The notes: generated by a model not told the origin, from the letters alone. A stretch of DNA of 64,000 nt from Emcibacteraceae bacterium (GCA_041396985.1 JAWKXO010000003.1:434001-498000); one strand, 5' to 3'. Positions 1-8,797 are shown, counted from the first letter of the stretch. Made by a program: numbers and translations.

Positions 1-1
1 A

Positions 2-1936
2 TCCGGTGGTGCTGGTGCTGATATGCTGGTGGGTGGGCCCGGTTTTGATTTTGTTGGCTATATCGATTCACCGGGCGGCGTAACGGTTAATCTTGCAACC
101 GGTCAGGGGTCCGGTAGTTATGCAACCGGGGACAGATATACGACTATTGAGGGGGTCTTTGGTAGCGATTATAATGATACGATCACAGGAAATTCAGCTG
201 ATAATTTGTTCGAAGGGTTTAGTGGTGCCGATGTTTATGATGGAGGGGCAGGTGAAGATTATGTTGCTTATACAGCTTCCCCATCCGGAGTTATTGCTAA
301 TCTTGGCTCTGGTTTTGGTAGTCTTGGCGATGCTCAGGGGGATACCTATACCAATATCGAAGGGATCATAGGGAGTGATTACAATGACACTCTGACGGGT
401 GATGCACTGGCTAATTATTTTGAAGGTGGCGCAGGAAGCGATACCATAAATGGTGGCGACGGTAATGATTTAATCTTTGGTCTTGAGGGTGTTGACACTA
501 TAAACGGTGAAAATGGTCATGATATCCTTTCCGGTGGTGATGGGGGAGACACGATAAATGGCGGTGCCGGGTTTGATTTAATCTCTGGGGATGCCGGCAA
601 TGATATTATCGATGGTGGTGATGATCAGGACCTGATTTATGGGGATGCCGGCAATGATACGATTTTTGGCGGTACCGGCTGGGATATTATTGAAGGCGGT
701 GAAGGTGCTGACACGATTGACGGTGAAGCTGACAAGGCTGTTTTGAGTTATGCTTTATCTACAGCAGGCGTAACAATTAATCTGGCAACCAATTCTGCAT
801 CTGGTGGCGATGCGACAGGAGATACATTTACAAATATTGATGGTGTTTTTGGCTCAACCCATGATGATGTTCTCACAGGAGATGATAACGACAACTATCT
901 GGATGGTGATGAAGGGGCGGATATAATATCAGGCGGAGGTGGGGATGATTATTTTTATGCCTACCAGTCGGAAGGCTCCGCAACGGAAGATCAGTTTGAT
1001 GGCGGTGATGGTTTTGATAAATTGGATCTTATAGGCTCAAGTGCAATAACAACTTTTGCAGTCGACCTGTCCACTGTGAGTGCTGTTAACATTGAAGAAG
1101 TCCGTATGGGCCATGATTATAGGGAAAGCCTTACCCTCACAAACCAGGATGTTATTGATGTAACCGACGTGGATAATTTCCTGGTGATTTTGGGACATGA
1201 TACAGATTCAGTAAGCAGTGCATCGACCTGGACCTATACCATGGATGTTATGTATGACGGGGAAATTTATCATCGTTATACAGGCACCGGAACAGAAGTT
1301 TTGGTTTATACGGAAATCGGGTCACAAGCCGGATTTTTCAAACCGGCTGCAAGCTTCAATGAAACAATTACCAATGTCTTTGATGCCGTGGATAACAACA
1401 ATTCAACATTAAGCAAGGTGCATGTAACAGTTGGATTGACTGTAAACGGAAAAGACGGTGATGATTTGATCGCAACGGGCGATGGAAATGATACTATTAA
1501 CGGTGGTAACGGAAACGATTCAATCCGGGGTAATGGAGGACTTAACGCAATATTCGGTGATGCGGGAGATGATATATTGATTTATGATGGGAGTGCCAAC
1601 GCTTATGATGGGGGGGCAGACAGTGATACTCTGCTGTTGGTTTATGAAGCTGAAGAGATTGATTTATCAGTCGTAGCTCTGACAAATATCGAGACTATTG
1701 ATCTGGACATTGAAAATGCGAACAGCATGACGTTGACGGCTCAGGATGTTCTGGATGTAACAGATGGTGGCAATCAGCTCATAATAGCAGGTGATAGCGA
1801 AGATACCGTAAATTCAACTGGCCAAGGATGGGTGCAAGGAGCTGATCAGATTATTGATACAAACACCTATCATAGTTATACATTTGGTGCTGCAGCGTTA
1901 TTGATTGACGAAGATATCGTGCAGACGATCACTTAA
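2..1936 (+). CDS. RTX / hemolysin-type calcium-binding repeat protein (5' end outside window)
   Basis: The reading frame is open from base 2, and the residues before the first ATG (base 23) already read as a Gly/Asp-rich repeat, so the gene begins upstream of the window. Two blocks of GGxGxDxxx nonapeptides, the parallel beta-roll Ca-binding repeats of RTX proteins, lie at about residues 132-232 and 478-530, numbering from base 23. Interleaved are about three copies of a longer unit built on VTxNLATGxGSGxxxGDxYxxIEGVxGSxYND. RTX proteins are normally exported by type I secretion and fold when they meet extracellular calcium; no type I exporter genes are in this window. No catalytic domain is visible in this part, so the role (adhesin, S-layer-like protein or enzyme tail) is undetermined. 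The stop at 1936 lies 9 bp from the end of the convergent LysR gene. Confidence 0.85.
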   Translation, partial: SGGAGADMLVGGPGFDFVGYIDSPGGVTVNLATGQGSGSYATGDRYTTIEGVFGSDYNDTITGNSADNLFEGFSGADVYDGGAGEDYVAYTASPSGVIANLGSGFGSLGDAQGDTYTNIEGIIGSDYNDTLTGDALANYFEGGAGSDTINGGDGNDLIFGLEGVDTINGENGHDILSGGDGGDTINGGAGFDLISGDAGNDIIDGGDDQDLIYGDAGNDTIFGGTGWDIIEGGEGADTIDGEADKAVLSYALSTAGVTINLATNSASGGDATGDTFTNIDGVFGSTHDDVLTGDDNDNYLDGDEGADIISGGGGDDYFYAYQSEGSATEDQFDGGDGFDKLDLIGSSAITTFAVDLSTVSAVNIEEVRMGHDYRESLTLTNQDVIDVTDVDNFLVILGHDTDSVSSASTWTYTMDVMYDGEIYHRYTGTGTEVLVYTEIGSQAGFFKPAASFNETITNVFDAVDNNNSTLSKVHVTVGLTVNGKDGDDLIATGDGNDTINGGNGNDSIRGNGGLNAIFGDAGDDILIYDGSANAYDGGADSDTLLLVYEAEEIDLSVVALTNIETIDLDIENANSMTLTAQDVLDVTDGGNQLIIAGDSEDTVNSTGQGWVQGADQIIDTNTYHSYTFGAAALLIDEDIVQTIT

Positions 1937-1945
1937 GACGATCAG

Positions 1946-2842
1946 TTAATTGACTTTTCCTGCCTGTTCCAATAACCATTTCTTGAGGGCAACGACTGGG
2001 GCATATCCTGAATGGCTTGAAGGCGTGATCAGATAATAACCGGCGCTGTTTACTAGGGGAACATCCATTAATATTTCCAGTTCGCCCCGCTCAAGTTCTG
2101 TATTTATCAGAAAATGAGGGAGGATGGCGACGCCAAGCCCGGCAACCGCGGCCTGGGTGACCATGGAAAACTGTTCCAAAATCATGCCGCGACTGTTGGG
2201 TGGCGTAATATCGTTTTGTTTGAACCAGTCGGACCAGGCATTAGGCCGGGTTTCCAGATGTAAAAGCGGGATGCGGGTAATTTCTTCGGCGCTTTTAACC
2301 ATATGATCACCAATAAGTGATGGGGCTGCCACGGGAACAGCTTCTTCACTCATTAAAAATGTCCCTTCTGTTCCCGGCCAGTTTGGATGGCCGAAATGGA
2401 TAGCACAGTGAAGCTCTTCATTTGCGAAATCAAATGGGGAAAGTTTGCTGGTAAAGTTCACTGTGATTTGCGGGTTTCTGGCAAGAAAATCAGGAAAGCG
2501 CGGCATCAACCAACGCATACCAAAAGTAGGCAAAATAGCAAAATTTAAAGTCTGTCCCTGCGTGTCGCTTACGGCATTGAGAGAAGCGTTGCGGATCAGC
2601 CTTAAGGCACCGGCAATTTCAGTTGCGTATTTTTCCCCAACATCAGTCAGGATGATGGATTTCTTGACCCGTTTAAATAATTTGATCCCAAGCTGTTCTT
2701 CAAGAGCATTTACTTGCCTGCTTATAGCGCCCTGGGTCAGGTTTAGTTCCTGGGCTGCGAGGGTGAAGCTGCTGTTTCTTGCTGATGCCTCGAACGCCAT
2801 AAGCATGCTGGTGCTTGGTATAAGTCTTCTTTGTCCCAGCAT
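1946..2842 (-). CDS. LysR-family transcriptional regulator (GcvA-like)
   Basis: A 298-residue protein of normal LTTR length. The N-terminal winged HTH (about residues 8-70) has the pattern AFEASARNSSFTLAAQELN followed by LTQGAISRQVNALEEQLG. The C-terminal part is the periplasmic-binding-like effector domain. The phrases STSMLMAFEAS and KLFKRVKKSIILTDVGEKY resemble the GcvA branch. It is transcribed divergently from the aminomutase operon, and the gap between them holds repeated CCTAT/ATAGG half-sites next to a consensus -10. I infer that it is the pathway regulator, with an amino acid or pathway intermediate as inducer; the ligand cannot be read from the sequence. Confidence 0.9.
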   Translation of the reverse strand: MLGQRRLIPSTSMLMAFEASARNSSFTLAAQELNLTQGAISRQVNALEEQLGIKLFKRVKKSIILTDVGEKYATEIAGALRLIRNASLNAVSDTQGQTLNFAILPTFGMRWLMPRFPDFLARNPQITVNFTSKLSPFDFANEELHCAIHFGHPNWPGTEGTFLMSEEAVPVAAPSLIGDHMVKSAEEITRIPLLHLETRPNAWSDWFKQNDITPPNSRGMILEQFSMVTQAAVAGLGVAILPHFLINTELERGELEILMDVPLVNSAGYYLITPSSHSGYAPVVALKKWLLEQAGKVN

Positions 2843-2871
2843 AGACCATTAATCCATTACAAAAAGTCATT

Positions 2872-2908
2872 AACCTATGATCAAGAATAGGTTGTTATTG
2901 CCTATAAT
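2872..2908 (+). promoter_or_regulatory. LysR operator array and promoter of the aminomutase operon
   Basis: An inverted repeat AACCTAT-N8-ATAGGTT spans 2872-2893. It is followed by a third half-site CCTAT at 2901-2905, giving CCTAT-N8-ATAGG-N9-CCTAT. The pair at 2887-2905 also reads ATAG-N11-CTAT, the T-N11-A layout of LTTR boxes. A perfect -10 hexamer TATAAT occupies 2903-2908, overlapping the last half-site, and no good -35 sits 16-18 bp upstream, as expected for an activator-dependent promoter. The site lies between the divergent LysR start (2842) and the operon start (3020). Confidence 0.55.
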
Positions 2909-3019
2909 TTTTTGTATTTTACGGCAAATTTTAATTTCAATCAATATATTGAAGTGAGTTTTTGTAATAAAAATGGCCATTTCCATATATTTTTAATTTC
3001 AGCCATAAGGGGCGTTATC

Positions 3020-4432
3020 ATGAATGTTCAAAGTCCAGTAAGAAAAAAGCATATCCCAACTGAAAAAGAAGCAGATTTTCTTTCCAAAGTAGAGAATGCA
3101 AAATATGACCGTAAAATTGTTGCCGGTCTTCAGAAATTCATTGACGGAAAAGTTGATGATGACATGAAAGATTTTTACAGTCAGGAAGAAATTGATGCTA
3201 TTTCAGCGCTTAAGGGGACGAACCGCGACCTTGAAGCGCGTATGCCTGTTAAAATCACCCGTCATTATTTTGAGCGGGCCCGAGTCAGTGCCCCACTTCG
3301 CACGCTGATTAAAGCCAGCCCGGCTGAAACCTTTGATCTTGATGGTTCTGAAGACCCAGGAAAGCAAATGAGCTACAGCCCGGTCGAAGGACTTATTCAT
3401 AAATATGAAATGGGTCTTATTTATGTTGCGGGTACATGTTCGGCGCACTGTCGTTTTTGTTACCGTGAAGAACTGATTGCAAAGAAAGAAATCGTTCGTG
3501 AAGATGGCTCAATTCAGGCAAAAGGCCTTGCCCAAATACCTGATCTGGTTGAATATATTGTTGAGCATAATAAGATTGTGGCTGAAAATGGCGGCCATCA
3601 TCCAAAAACAGGACGTGAGAAGCTTCGTGAAATACTGATGTCTGGTGGTGACCCGATGGTTCTTGCTAATAAGGGGATTGCCTCATGGTGGGCTGCTCTT
3701 GCTGAGGCTGGTATTGAAAACATCAGACTTGGAACAAAAGAGCTTGCTTTCTTCCCGGACCGTTTTGATGATGCATTCTTTCAAATGATGGATGACTTCC
3801 ATGCTGCATATCCTGATACAAAACTTCGCTTTATGATTCATTTTAACCATCCGGATGAATTCCTCGAAAAAGACGAGAACGGCAATTATATTGATCTGCC
3901 GGATGGTGGTCTAAAATGGGTTGAAAGCACCCAGCGTGCGATCAGGGAATTTGGAAAGCGCAATTTTGTGACTGTCGATAACCAGGCCCCTATCATTAAA
4001 AATATTAATAATGACCCTGATGCCCTTCGTATCATGCAACGTGAACTTCGTCGCAACAAAGTTGAAAACCATTATTTCTTCTGTGGACGTGATATTGTAG
4101 GCCACAAAGCCTTTAACGTTCCAATTGAGGAAGCATGGCGTATTCTGAATACTTCTCAACGTGGACTGTCCGGTGTTGAGGCCCATGCCCGGCTTTCAAT
4201 TACCCATTATTATGGTAAAACCGAAGTTGTTGCGGTGACCAACGAACCGATGGAAGGGGTTAAAGGCGCAGAAAATGGCGTCGTGATCTTTAAGCTTCTT
4301 CGTTCTGCTGAAGATGCACCGAAAAAAGGTCAGGTTGCCATTGTCGGACGAAATCCTGATGCTATCTGGTTTGATGGTTTTAAAGACCGTGTGATTTACG
4401 ACGAAGCAGGTCTTTTCAGCATTAAAGCCTAA
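3020..4432 (+). CDS. KamA-family radical SAM amino acid 2,3-aminomutase, probably not lysine-specific
   Basis: I start at the ATG at 3020 (AAGGGG ribosome site at 3008-3012), giving 470 aa; the open frame upstream to 2912 lies next to the -10 box and is unlikely to be translated. The radical SAM cluster motif CSAHCRFC has its Cys at residues 140, 144 and 147. The SGGD motif follows at about 208-211, as in lysine 2,3-aminomutase. Lys400 in HYYGK aligns with the PLP lysine of the DAPGGGGK motif. In Clostridium lysine aminomutase two Asp residues bind the side-chain amine. Here the first aligns with Arg357 (CGRD) and the second roughly with Ser393. Glutamate 2,3-aminomutase is known to use Lys and Asn at those sites. 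The charge reversal suggests an acidic substrate such as 2-aminoadipate, glutamate or aspartate. The family call is firm; the substrate is inference. Confidence 0.85.
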   Translation: MNVQSPVRKKHIPTEKEADFLSKVENAKYDRKIVAGLQKFIDGKVDDDMKDFYSQEEIDAISALKGTNRDLEARMPVKITRHYFERARVSAPLRTLIKASPAETFDLDGSEDPGKQMSYSPVEGLIHKYEMGLIYVAGTCSAHCRFCYREELIAKKEIVREDGSIQAKGLAQIPDLVEYIVEHNKIVAENGGHHPKTGREKLREILMSGGDPMVLANKGIASWWAALAEAGIENIRLGTKELAFFPDRFDDAFFQMMDDFHAAYPDTKLRFMIHFNHPDEFLEKDENGNYIDLPDGGLKWVESTQRAIREFGKRNFVTVDNQAPIIKNINNDPDALRIMQRELRRNKVENHYFFCGRDIVGHKAFNVPIEEAWRILNTSQRGLSGVEAHARLSITHYYGKTEVVAVTNEPMEGVKGAENGVVIFKLLRSAEDAPKKGQVAIVGRNPDAIWFDGFKDRVIYDEAGLFSIKA

Positions 4433-4453
4433 TAGATTTGGGACGTTGAGTTT

Positions 4454-5164
4454 ATGATCAATAAACAAATAAGTTCGGTCCACGAGGCGGTGGCAGGCAT
4501 CCATGATGGCGCCACCGTTATGATCGGCGGGTTCGGTGAGGCGGGTAGCCCCATCGAACTTATTCATGCCCTGATTGATCAGGGGGCCAAGGACCTTACG
4601 GTCATCAATAATAATACGGGATCCGGGCATGTTGGACTTGCTGCACTGATTGAAAACAGACGTGTCGCCAAAATGATTTGTTCGTTTCCAAAATCAGCAA
4701 ATTCATTTGTATTTCCCGATCTTTATACCAAAGGGGAAATCGAACTGGAACTGGTGCCCCAAGGTACCCTGGCGGAACGCATCCGTGCGGGAGGTGCCGG
4801 TGTGCCGGCTTTTTATACTGCGACATCCGTCGGAACGCCCCTTGCTGAAGGCAAGGAAGTCCGCAATATTAAAGGGCGTGATTACGTGCTTGAATATGGA
4901 CTGACCGCAGATTTTGCATTGATTAAATCACTAAAAGCTGATCGTTATGGGAACCTGATCTATAATAAAACGGCCCGTAATTTTGCGCCTGTTATGGCCA
5001 TGGCTGCTAAAACAACAATTGTTCAAACCAAAGAATTTGTGGAAGCCGGAGATATTGATCCTGAAATTGTGGTGACCCCCAGCATTTTTGTTGATGTTGT
5101 GGTTGAGGTTTCTAACCCACTGCACGAATCTGAACTTGTAAAAGCCGGGGAGACATATCCATGA
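4454..5164 (+). CDS. 3-oxoacid CoA-transferase subunit A (PcaI/ScoA-like)
   Basis: A 236-aa alpha subunit of family I CoA-transferase. The N-terminal glycine-rich stretch GATVMIGGFGEAGSP and the later KTARNFAPVMAMAA segment are typical of PcaI/AtoD/ScoA proteins. The enzyme moves CoA from a donor, usually succinyl-CoA, to a 3-keto acid in the cytosol. It lies 21 bp after the aminomutase, and its stop overlaps the start of subunit B by ATGA, so the two are translationally coupled. In this operon it would activate the keto acid made by the aminotransferase. Family resemblance cannot separate 3-oxoadipate from acetoacetate as substrate. Confidence 0.9.
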   Translation: MINKQISSVHEAVAGIHDGATVMIGGFGEAGSPIELIHALIDQGAKDLTVINNNTGSGHVGLAALIENRRVAKMICSFPKSANSFVFPDLYTKGEIELELVPQGTLAERIRAGGAGVPAFYTATSVGTPLAEGKEVRNIKGRDYVLEYGLTADFALIKSLKADRYGNLIYNKTARNFAPVMAMAAKTTIVQTKEFVEAGDIDPEIVVTPSIFVDVVVEVSNPLHESELVKAGETYP

Positions 5165-5811
5165 GTGAACAGGAAATTGGCTGGAACCGTGAACAGATGG
5201 CGGAGCGTGCAGCACAGGATATCCCGAATGGTGCCTATGTAAATCTGGGTATTGGAATTCCGGAAAAAGTTGTGCGCTACGTGCCGTCAGGACGTGAAGT
5301 GATTTATCATACTGAAAATGGCCTGCTTGGTATGGGGGATGCGCCGGCACCGGGAGAGGAAGATCCTGAACTTATCAATGCCGGAAAAAAACTTGTTACC
5401 GCCATTCCGGGGGCGGCCTATTTTCACCATGCGGACAGTTTTTCCATGATCCGTGGCGGTCATATTGATATTTGTGTACTTGGTGCCATGCAGGTTGCTG
5501 AAAACGGCGATCTTGCCAACTGGTCAACCGGAAGTTCGGATGCAATCCCGGCAGTTGGCGGGGCAATGGATTTGGTTGCTGGTGTAAAAACCATCAATGT
5601 CATTACCCAGCATGTCACAAATAAGGGATATCCGAAGCTCGTTTCCAAATGCACATTCCCACTGACCGGCGTTGGTGTTGTTAGCCGGATATATACCGAT
5701 CTCGCGGTGATTGATGTGACGCCGCAAGGCTTTAAAATTGTTGAACTCGCCCCCGGGGTTGATTTCGATTATGTACAGGAAAGAACCGGCTGCAAGCTTA
5801 TTGCCGCATAA
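5161..5811 (+). CDS. 3-oxoacid CoA-transferase subunit B (PcaJ/ScoB-like)
   Basis: A 216-aa beta subunit carrying the catalytic glutamate motif ENGLLGMG at about residues 46-53; in SCOT-type enzymes this Glu forms the gamma-glutamyl-CoA thioester. The sequence is full length for the family and includes the usual GxxxxPAVGGAMDLVAG stretch. It starts inside the stop of subunit A (ATGA) and ends 11 bp before the aminotransferase, so it belongs to the same transcript. Together with subunit A it should form the usual heteromeric enzyme. Whether the keto acid is 3-oxoadipate or something else is open. Confidence 0.9.
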   Translation: MSEQEIGWNREQMAERAAQDIPNGAYVNLGIGIPEKVVRYVPSGREVIYHTENGLLGMGDAPAPGEEDPELINAGKKLVTAIPGAAYFHHADSFSMIRGGHIDICVLGAMQVAENGDLANWSTGSSDAIPAVGGAMDLVAGVKTINVITQHVTNKGYPKLVSKCTFPLTGVGVVSRIYTDLAVIDVTPQGFKIVELAPGVDFDYVQERTGCKLIAA

Positions 5812-5822
5812 GGAAATAAATA

Positions 5823-7130
5823 ATGTCAAAAAGCTCTGAACTCTATGAACGCGGCCTTAAGGTCATGCCAGGCGGCTGCAGCAGAAATACAATATTAAGA
5901 AAGCCCCACCCATTATATGTTGAAAAAGGGGAAGGCTGTTATGTCACCGATGTCGAGGGGGTAACCCGTGTTGATTTTGCCAATAATATGTGCTCGCTTA
6001 TCCATGGGCACGCTCATCCGGCCGTGGTTGCTGCGGTCAGTGAGCAGCTTGCCAAAGGAACCGCTTTTACCATTGGCACTGAAGTTGAGATTGACTATGC
6101 CGAACATATCGTCAGCAGAAGTAAATCATTTGAAAAAATGCGTTTCGTCAATTCCGGTACCGAAGCGGTTATGAGCTGCATCAAAGCCGCTCGCGCCTTT
6201 ACCGGAAAATCAAAAATTGCCAAGGCGGAAGGCGCTTACCACGGACTCTATGATTATGCGGAGGTCAGCCAGACTTCAAAACCTGAAAACTGGGGTGATG
6301 TGGATAAACCAAGCAGTGTACCTGTCGCTTACGGTACCCCGAAAGCGACACTTGACGATGTCATTATCATTCCTTTTAACGAACCTGAGCGCGCCATAAA
6401 AATATTAGAAGAAAATGCTGACGATATTGCCTGTGTGCTGTTGGATGTCATGCCGCATCGCATAGGTCTTATTCCAGCAAGTGACGAATTTGCCAGAGCC
6501 ATTTATAACTGGACCCGCAAAAATAAAAGTCTGCTTGTATTTGATGAAGTGATCACTTTCCGTTCCAACTATGGTGGGGCACAGGAATGGTATGAGGGAA
6601 TAATGCCTGACCTTACTGCCATGGGCAAAATGATCGGCGGTGGTTTTCCTGTTGGTGCGCTTGCCGGTCGTGCCGATGTTATGGATGTTATGGATCCTCT
6701 CGCGAGTAAGGTATTGTTTCCGCATTCAGGGACTTTCTCGGCAAATCCAATCACCATGACTGCAGGGCTTGTTTCCATGAAACTTTTTGACCGGGAAGCG
6801 GTTCTGAAGCTGAATAATCTCGCTGATTATGCGCGGGATAGCCTCAATGAAGCGATCAAAATTGCCGATGTTCCTGTTTGTGTAACCGGAGAAGGTTCAA
6901 TGTTCCGTATCCATATGAAGGAAAAAGCACCGGTCAGTTATCGGGACGGGTATGTCACACCCGCACAAGCGGCGCTGACAAAAACACTGCTTGACCATTT
7001 ATTTGATGACGGCATCATGATGATTAATACCTGTACCGGGGTCTTATCGACCGTAATGAAGGAAAAAGAAATTGACCGTCTTGCTGAAGCGGTGCTTAGT
7101 GGTCTTAAGAAAATGAAAAATCAGTTTTAG
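5823..7130 (+). CDS. Class III PLP aminotransferase, glutamate-1-semialdehyde-mutase-like; candidate beta-amino acid aminotransferase
   Basis: A 435-aa fold-type I class III aminotransferase. The start resembles GSA aminomutase (PGGCSRNTI). It has the YHGLYDY segment, the cofactor Asp region LVFDEVITF, and the PLP lysine in GKMIGGGFPVGALAGR. Known beta-amino acid aminotransferases, such as the beta-phenylalanine enzymes, belong to this GSA-like branch. A true HemL is unlikely in this setting. Lying between CoA-transferase and thiolase genes, with 11-bp and 8-bp gaps, it probably removes the 3-amino group from the aminomutase product to give a 3-keto acid. The amino acceptor and exact substrate are not visible. 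Confidence 0.8.
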   Translation: MSKSSELYERGLKVMPGGCSRNTILRKPHPLYVEKGEGCYVTDVEGVTRVDFANNMCSLIHGHAHPAVVAAVSEQLAKGTAFTIGTEVEIDYAEHIVSRSKSFEKMRFVNSGTEAVMSCIKAARAFTGKSKIAKAEGAYHGLYDYAEVSQTSKPENWGDVDKPSSVPVAYGTPKATLDDVIIIPFNEPERAIKILEENADDIACVLLDVMPHRIGLIPASDEFARAIYNWTRKNKSLLVFDEVITFRSNYGGAQEWYEGIMPDLTAMGKMIGGGFPVGALAGRADVMDVMDPLASKVLFPHSGTFSANPITMTAGLVSMKLFDREAVLKLNNLADYARDSLNEAIKIADVPVCVTGEGSMFRIHMKEKAPVSYRDGYVTPAQAALTKTLLDHLFDDGIMMINTCTGVLSTVMKEKEIDRLAEAVLSGLKKMKNQF

Positions 7131-7138
7131 AAGGTTAT

Positions 7139-8341
7139 ATGATGAAGAATGTTTTTATTTGTGACGTGATCAGAACTCCGGTCGGTCGTTATGGTGGGGG
7201 TCTTGCTTCTGTTCGGGCAGACGACCTTGCCGCCGCACCGATTTCAGCACTGATGGACAGAAATAAAAACGTTGATTGGGATGCCATAGATGATGTGGTT
7301 TATGGCTGCGCCAATCAGGCTGGCGAAGATAATCGCAATGTCGGGCGGATGGCAACTCTTCTGGCCGGACTATCAGAAAAGGTCGCGGCAACGACTGTTA
7401 ACCGCCTTTGTGGGTCCGGGCTTAATGCCATTGGAATTGCCGCAAATTCCATCGCTGTTGGCGAAGGTGAGCTAATGATTGCCGGTGGTGTAGAAAGCAT
7501 GTCACGGGCACCTTTTGTCATCGGCAAGGGGGAAAGCCCTTATGATAGGGGCCAGCAGATGTATGATACAACAATGGGCTGGCGCTTTATCAATAAAAAA
7601 CTTGAAAAACAATATGGCAGCGATGCAATGCCGCGCACGGCCGAGAATCTGGCCGAAGAACTGAATATCAGCCGTGAGGATCAGGATCAATTCGCCTATT
7701 GGAGCCAGAGTAAAGCAGCCGCAGCAATAGAAGCAGGATATACGGCAAAGGAAATTGCGGCCGTGTCAGTTCCGCAAAGACGCGGAGATCCGATCATTAT
7801 TGAAAATGATGAACATCCACGTCAGACAAATCTTGAAAAAATGGCCGCGCTCAGGCCAATTTTTGAAGGTGGTACGATTACAGCTGGTAATGCGTCAGGA
7901 ATTAATGATGGTGCTGGTGCAATACTAATCGCTTCTGAAAATTCAGCGGCAAAACATGGCCTTAGTCCCCGTGCCAGAATTTTGGGAATGGCGGTTGCCG
8001 GTGTTCCGCCAAGAACCATGGGAATTGGCCCTGTTCCGGCAAGCCAAAAACTTTTGGCCCGACTGGGTCTCTCCCTTGATGAAATGGATATCCTGGAGCT
8101 TAATGAAGCCTTTGCCGCGCAAGTGCTTGCCTGCACCAGAACATTGGGAATTGCTGATAATGATCCGCGAATTAATCCGCAAGGTGGCGCCATAGCCTTT
8201 GGTCATCCTCTGGGAATGAGCGGCGTACGTCTGGTAACGACAGCCGTAAATCAGCTTGAGCGTACAGGCGGCAGATACGCACTCTGCACCATGTGTATCG
8301 GTGTCGGTCAGGGAATATCCCTGGTGATAGAGCGGGTATAA
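7139..8341 (+). CDS. Acetyl-CoA acyltransferase, beta-ketoadipyl-CoA thiolase-like
   Basis: A 400-aa thiolase; the second codon is also ATG. The nucleophilic Cys is in NRLCGSGLNA (about residue 90), the His in GGAIAFGHPLGMSG, and the second Cys in CTMCIGVGQG near the C-terminus. The strings YGCANQAGEDNRNVGRMA and GGVESMSRAPFVIGK are hallmarks of the PcaF/PaaJ group, which splits 3-oxoadipyl-CoA into acetyl-CoA and succinyl-CoA. As last gene of the operon it would give the energy-yielding cleavage. No protocatechuate genes (pcaB, C, D, G, H) are adjacent, so the 3-oxoacid is probably supplied by the aminomutase/aminotransferase pair instead. Confidence 0.88.
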   Translation: MMKNVFICDVIRTPVGRYGGGLASVRADDLAAAPISALMDRNKNVDWDAIDDVVYGCANQAGEDNRNVGRMATLLAGLSEKVAATTVNRLCGSGLNAIGIAANSIAVGEGELMIAGGVESMSRAPFVIGKGESPYDRGQQMYDTTMGWRFINKKLEKQYGSDAMPRTAENLAEELNISREDQDQFAYWSQSKAAAAIEAGYTAKEIAAVSVPQRRGDPIIIENDEHPRQTNLEKMAALRPIFEGGTITAGNASGINDGAGAILIASENSAAKHGLSPRARILGMAVAGVPPRTMGIGPVPASQKLLARLGLSLDEMDILELNEAFAAQVLACTRTLGIADNDPRINPQGGAIAFGHPLGMSGVRLVTTAVNQLERTGGRYALCTMCIGVGQGISLVIERV

Positions 8342-8353
8342 TACACGGCTAAA

Positions 8354-8797
8354 TTACTGAACCAGAAATGATTTTGATGATCCGGTAAGTGTAAAGTCAA
8401 AATGTGGTATCAGCGGCAATGACATATTATATGAGTAATCAATCGTAATATTGACTGTGCTGGTATTATCCGCATTGGTGATCACATTAACATCAAAATT
8501 TGAAATATTTGCATCATCTACCAGAATGAAGCTTTTTCTAGAAACGTCTTCAATATCACTTTTAATAGCATCTATATAGTCAGGGTCCAGATTATCATGA
8601 TCAAAATTGACCATGGCAAATCTTGTTCCCTGCTCAGCTGAATAACTCAGAATCCCTTGAGTGAAAAGAACGCGACTGAATTCAAACATACCAAATAATA
8701 AAAGCAATAATACAGGCGCAGTAAAAGCGAATTCAACGACCGTAGAGCCTTTATTATCATTTTTTAACTTTAAAAATGTTGCAAATCTCATATTCAC
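8354..8797 (-). CDS. TadE-like pseudopilin/pilus assembly protein
   Basis: A 147-aa protein with the TadE-like N-terminus: a short basic leader, then GSTVVEFAFTAPVLLLLLFGMFEFSRVLF, whose Glu lies just inside one hydrophobic helix. The rest is a predicted extracytoplasmic beta-rich domain. It is the last of three TadE/TadG-like genes on the minus strand (10 bp behind its neighbour). The thiolase gene ends 12 bp away on the other strand. TadE-like proteins are minor pseudopilins of Flp/Tad type IVc pili; no tadA, B, C or cpa genes are in the window. Confidence 0.75.
   Translation of the reverse strand: MNMRFATFLKLKNDNKGSTVVEFAFTAPVLLLLLFGMFEFSRVLFTQGILSYSAEQGTRFAMVNFDHDNLDPDYIDAIKSDIEDVSRKSFILVDDANISNFDVNVITNADNTSTVNITIDYSYNMSLPLIPHFDFTLTGSSKSFLVQ

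Noticed and set aside
400..1560. Short repeats in the first gene as a possible CRISPR or tandem DNA repeat
   Set aside because: They are degenerate at the DNA level and encode GGxGxDxxx protein repeats in one frame.
2912..3019. N-terminal extension of the aminomutase frame to 2912
   Set aside because: It begins only four bases after the -10 box, has no ribosome site, and its residues do not resemble the family; the ATG at 3020 has a good AAGGGG.
4454..8341. Protocatechuate (beta-ketoadipate) pathway cluster
   Set aside because: Only the last steps (PcaI, PcaJ, PcaF-like) are here, and they are joined to an aminomutase and an aminotransferase; no ring-cleavage or lactone genes are adjacent.
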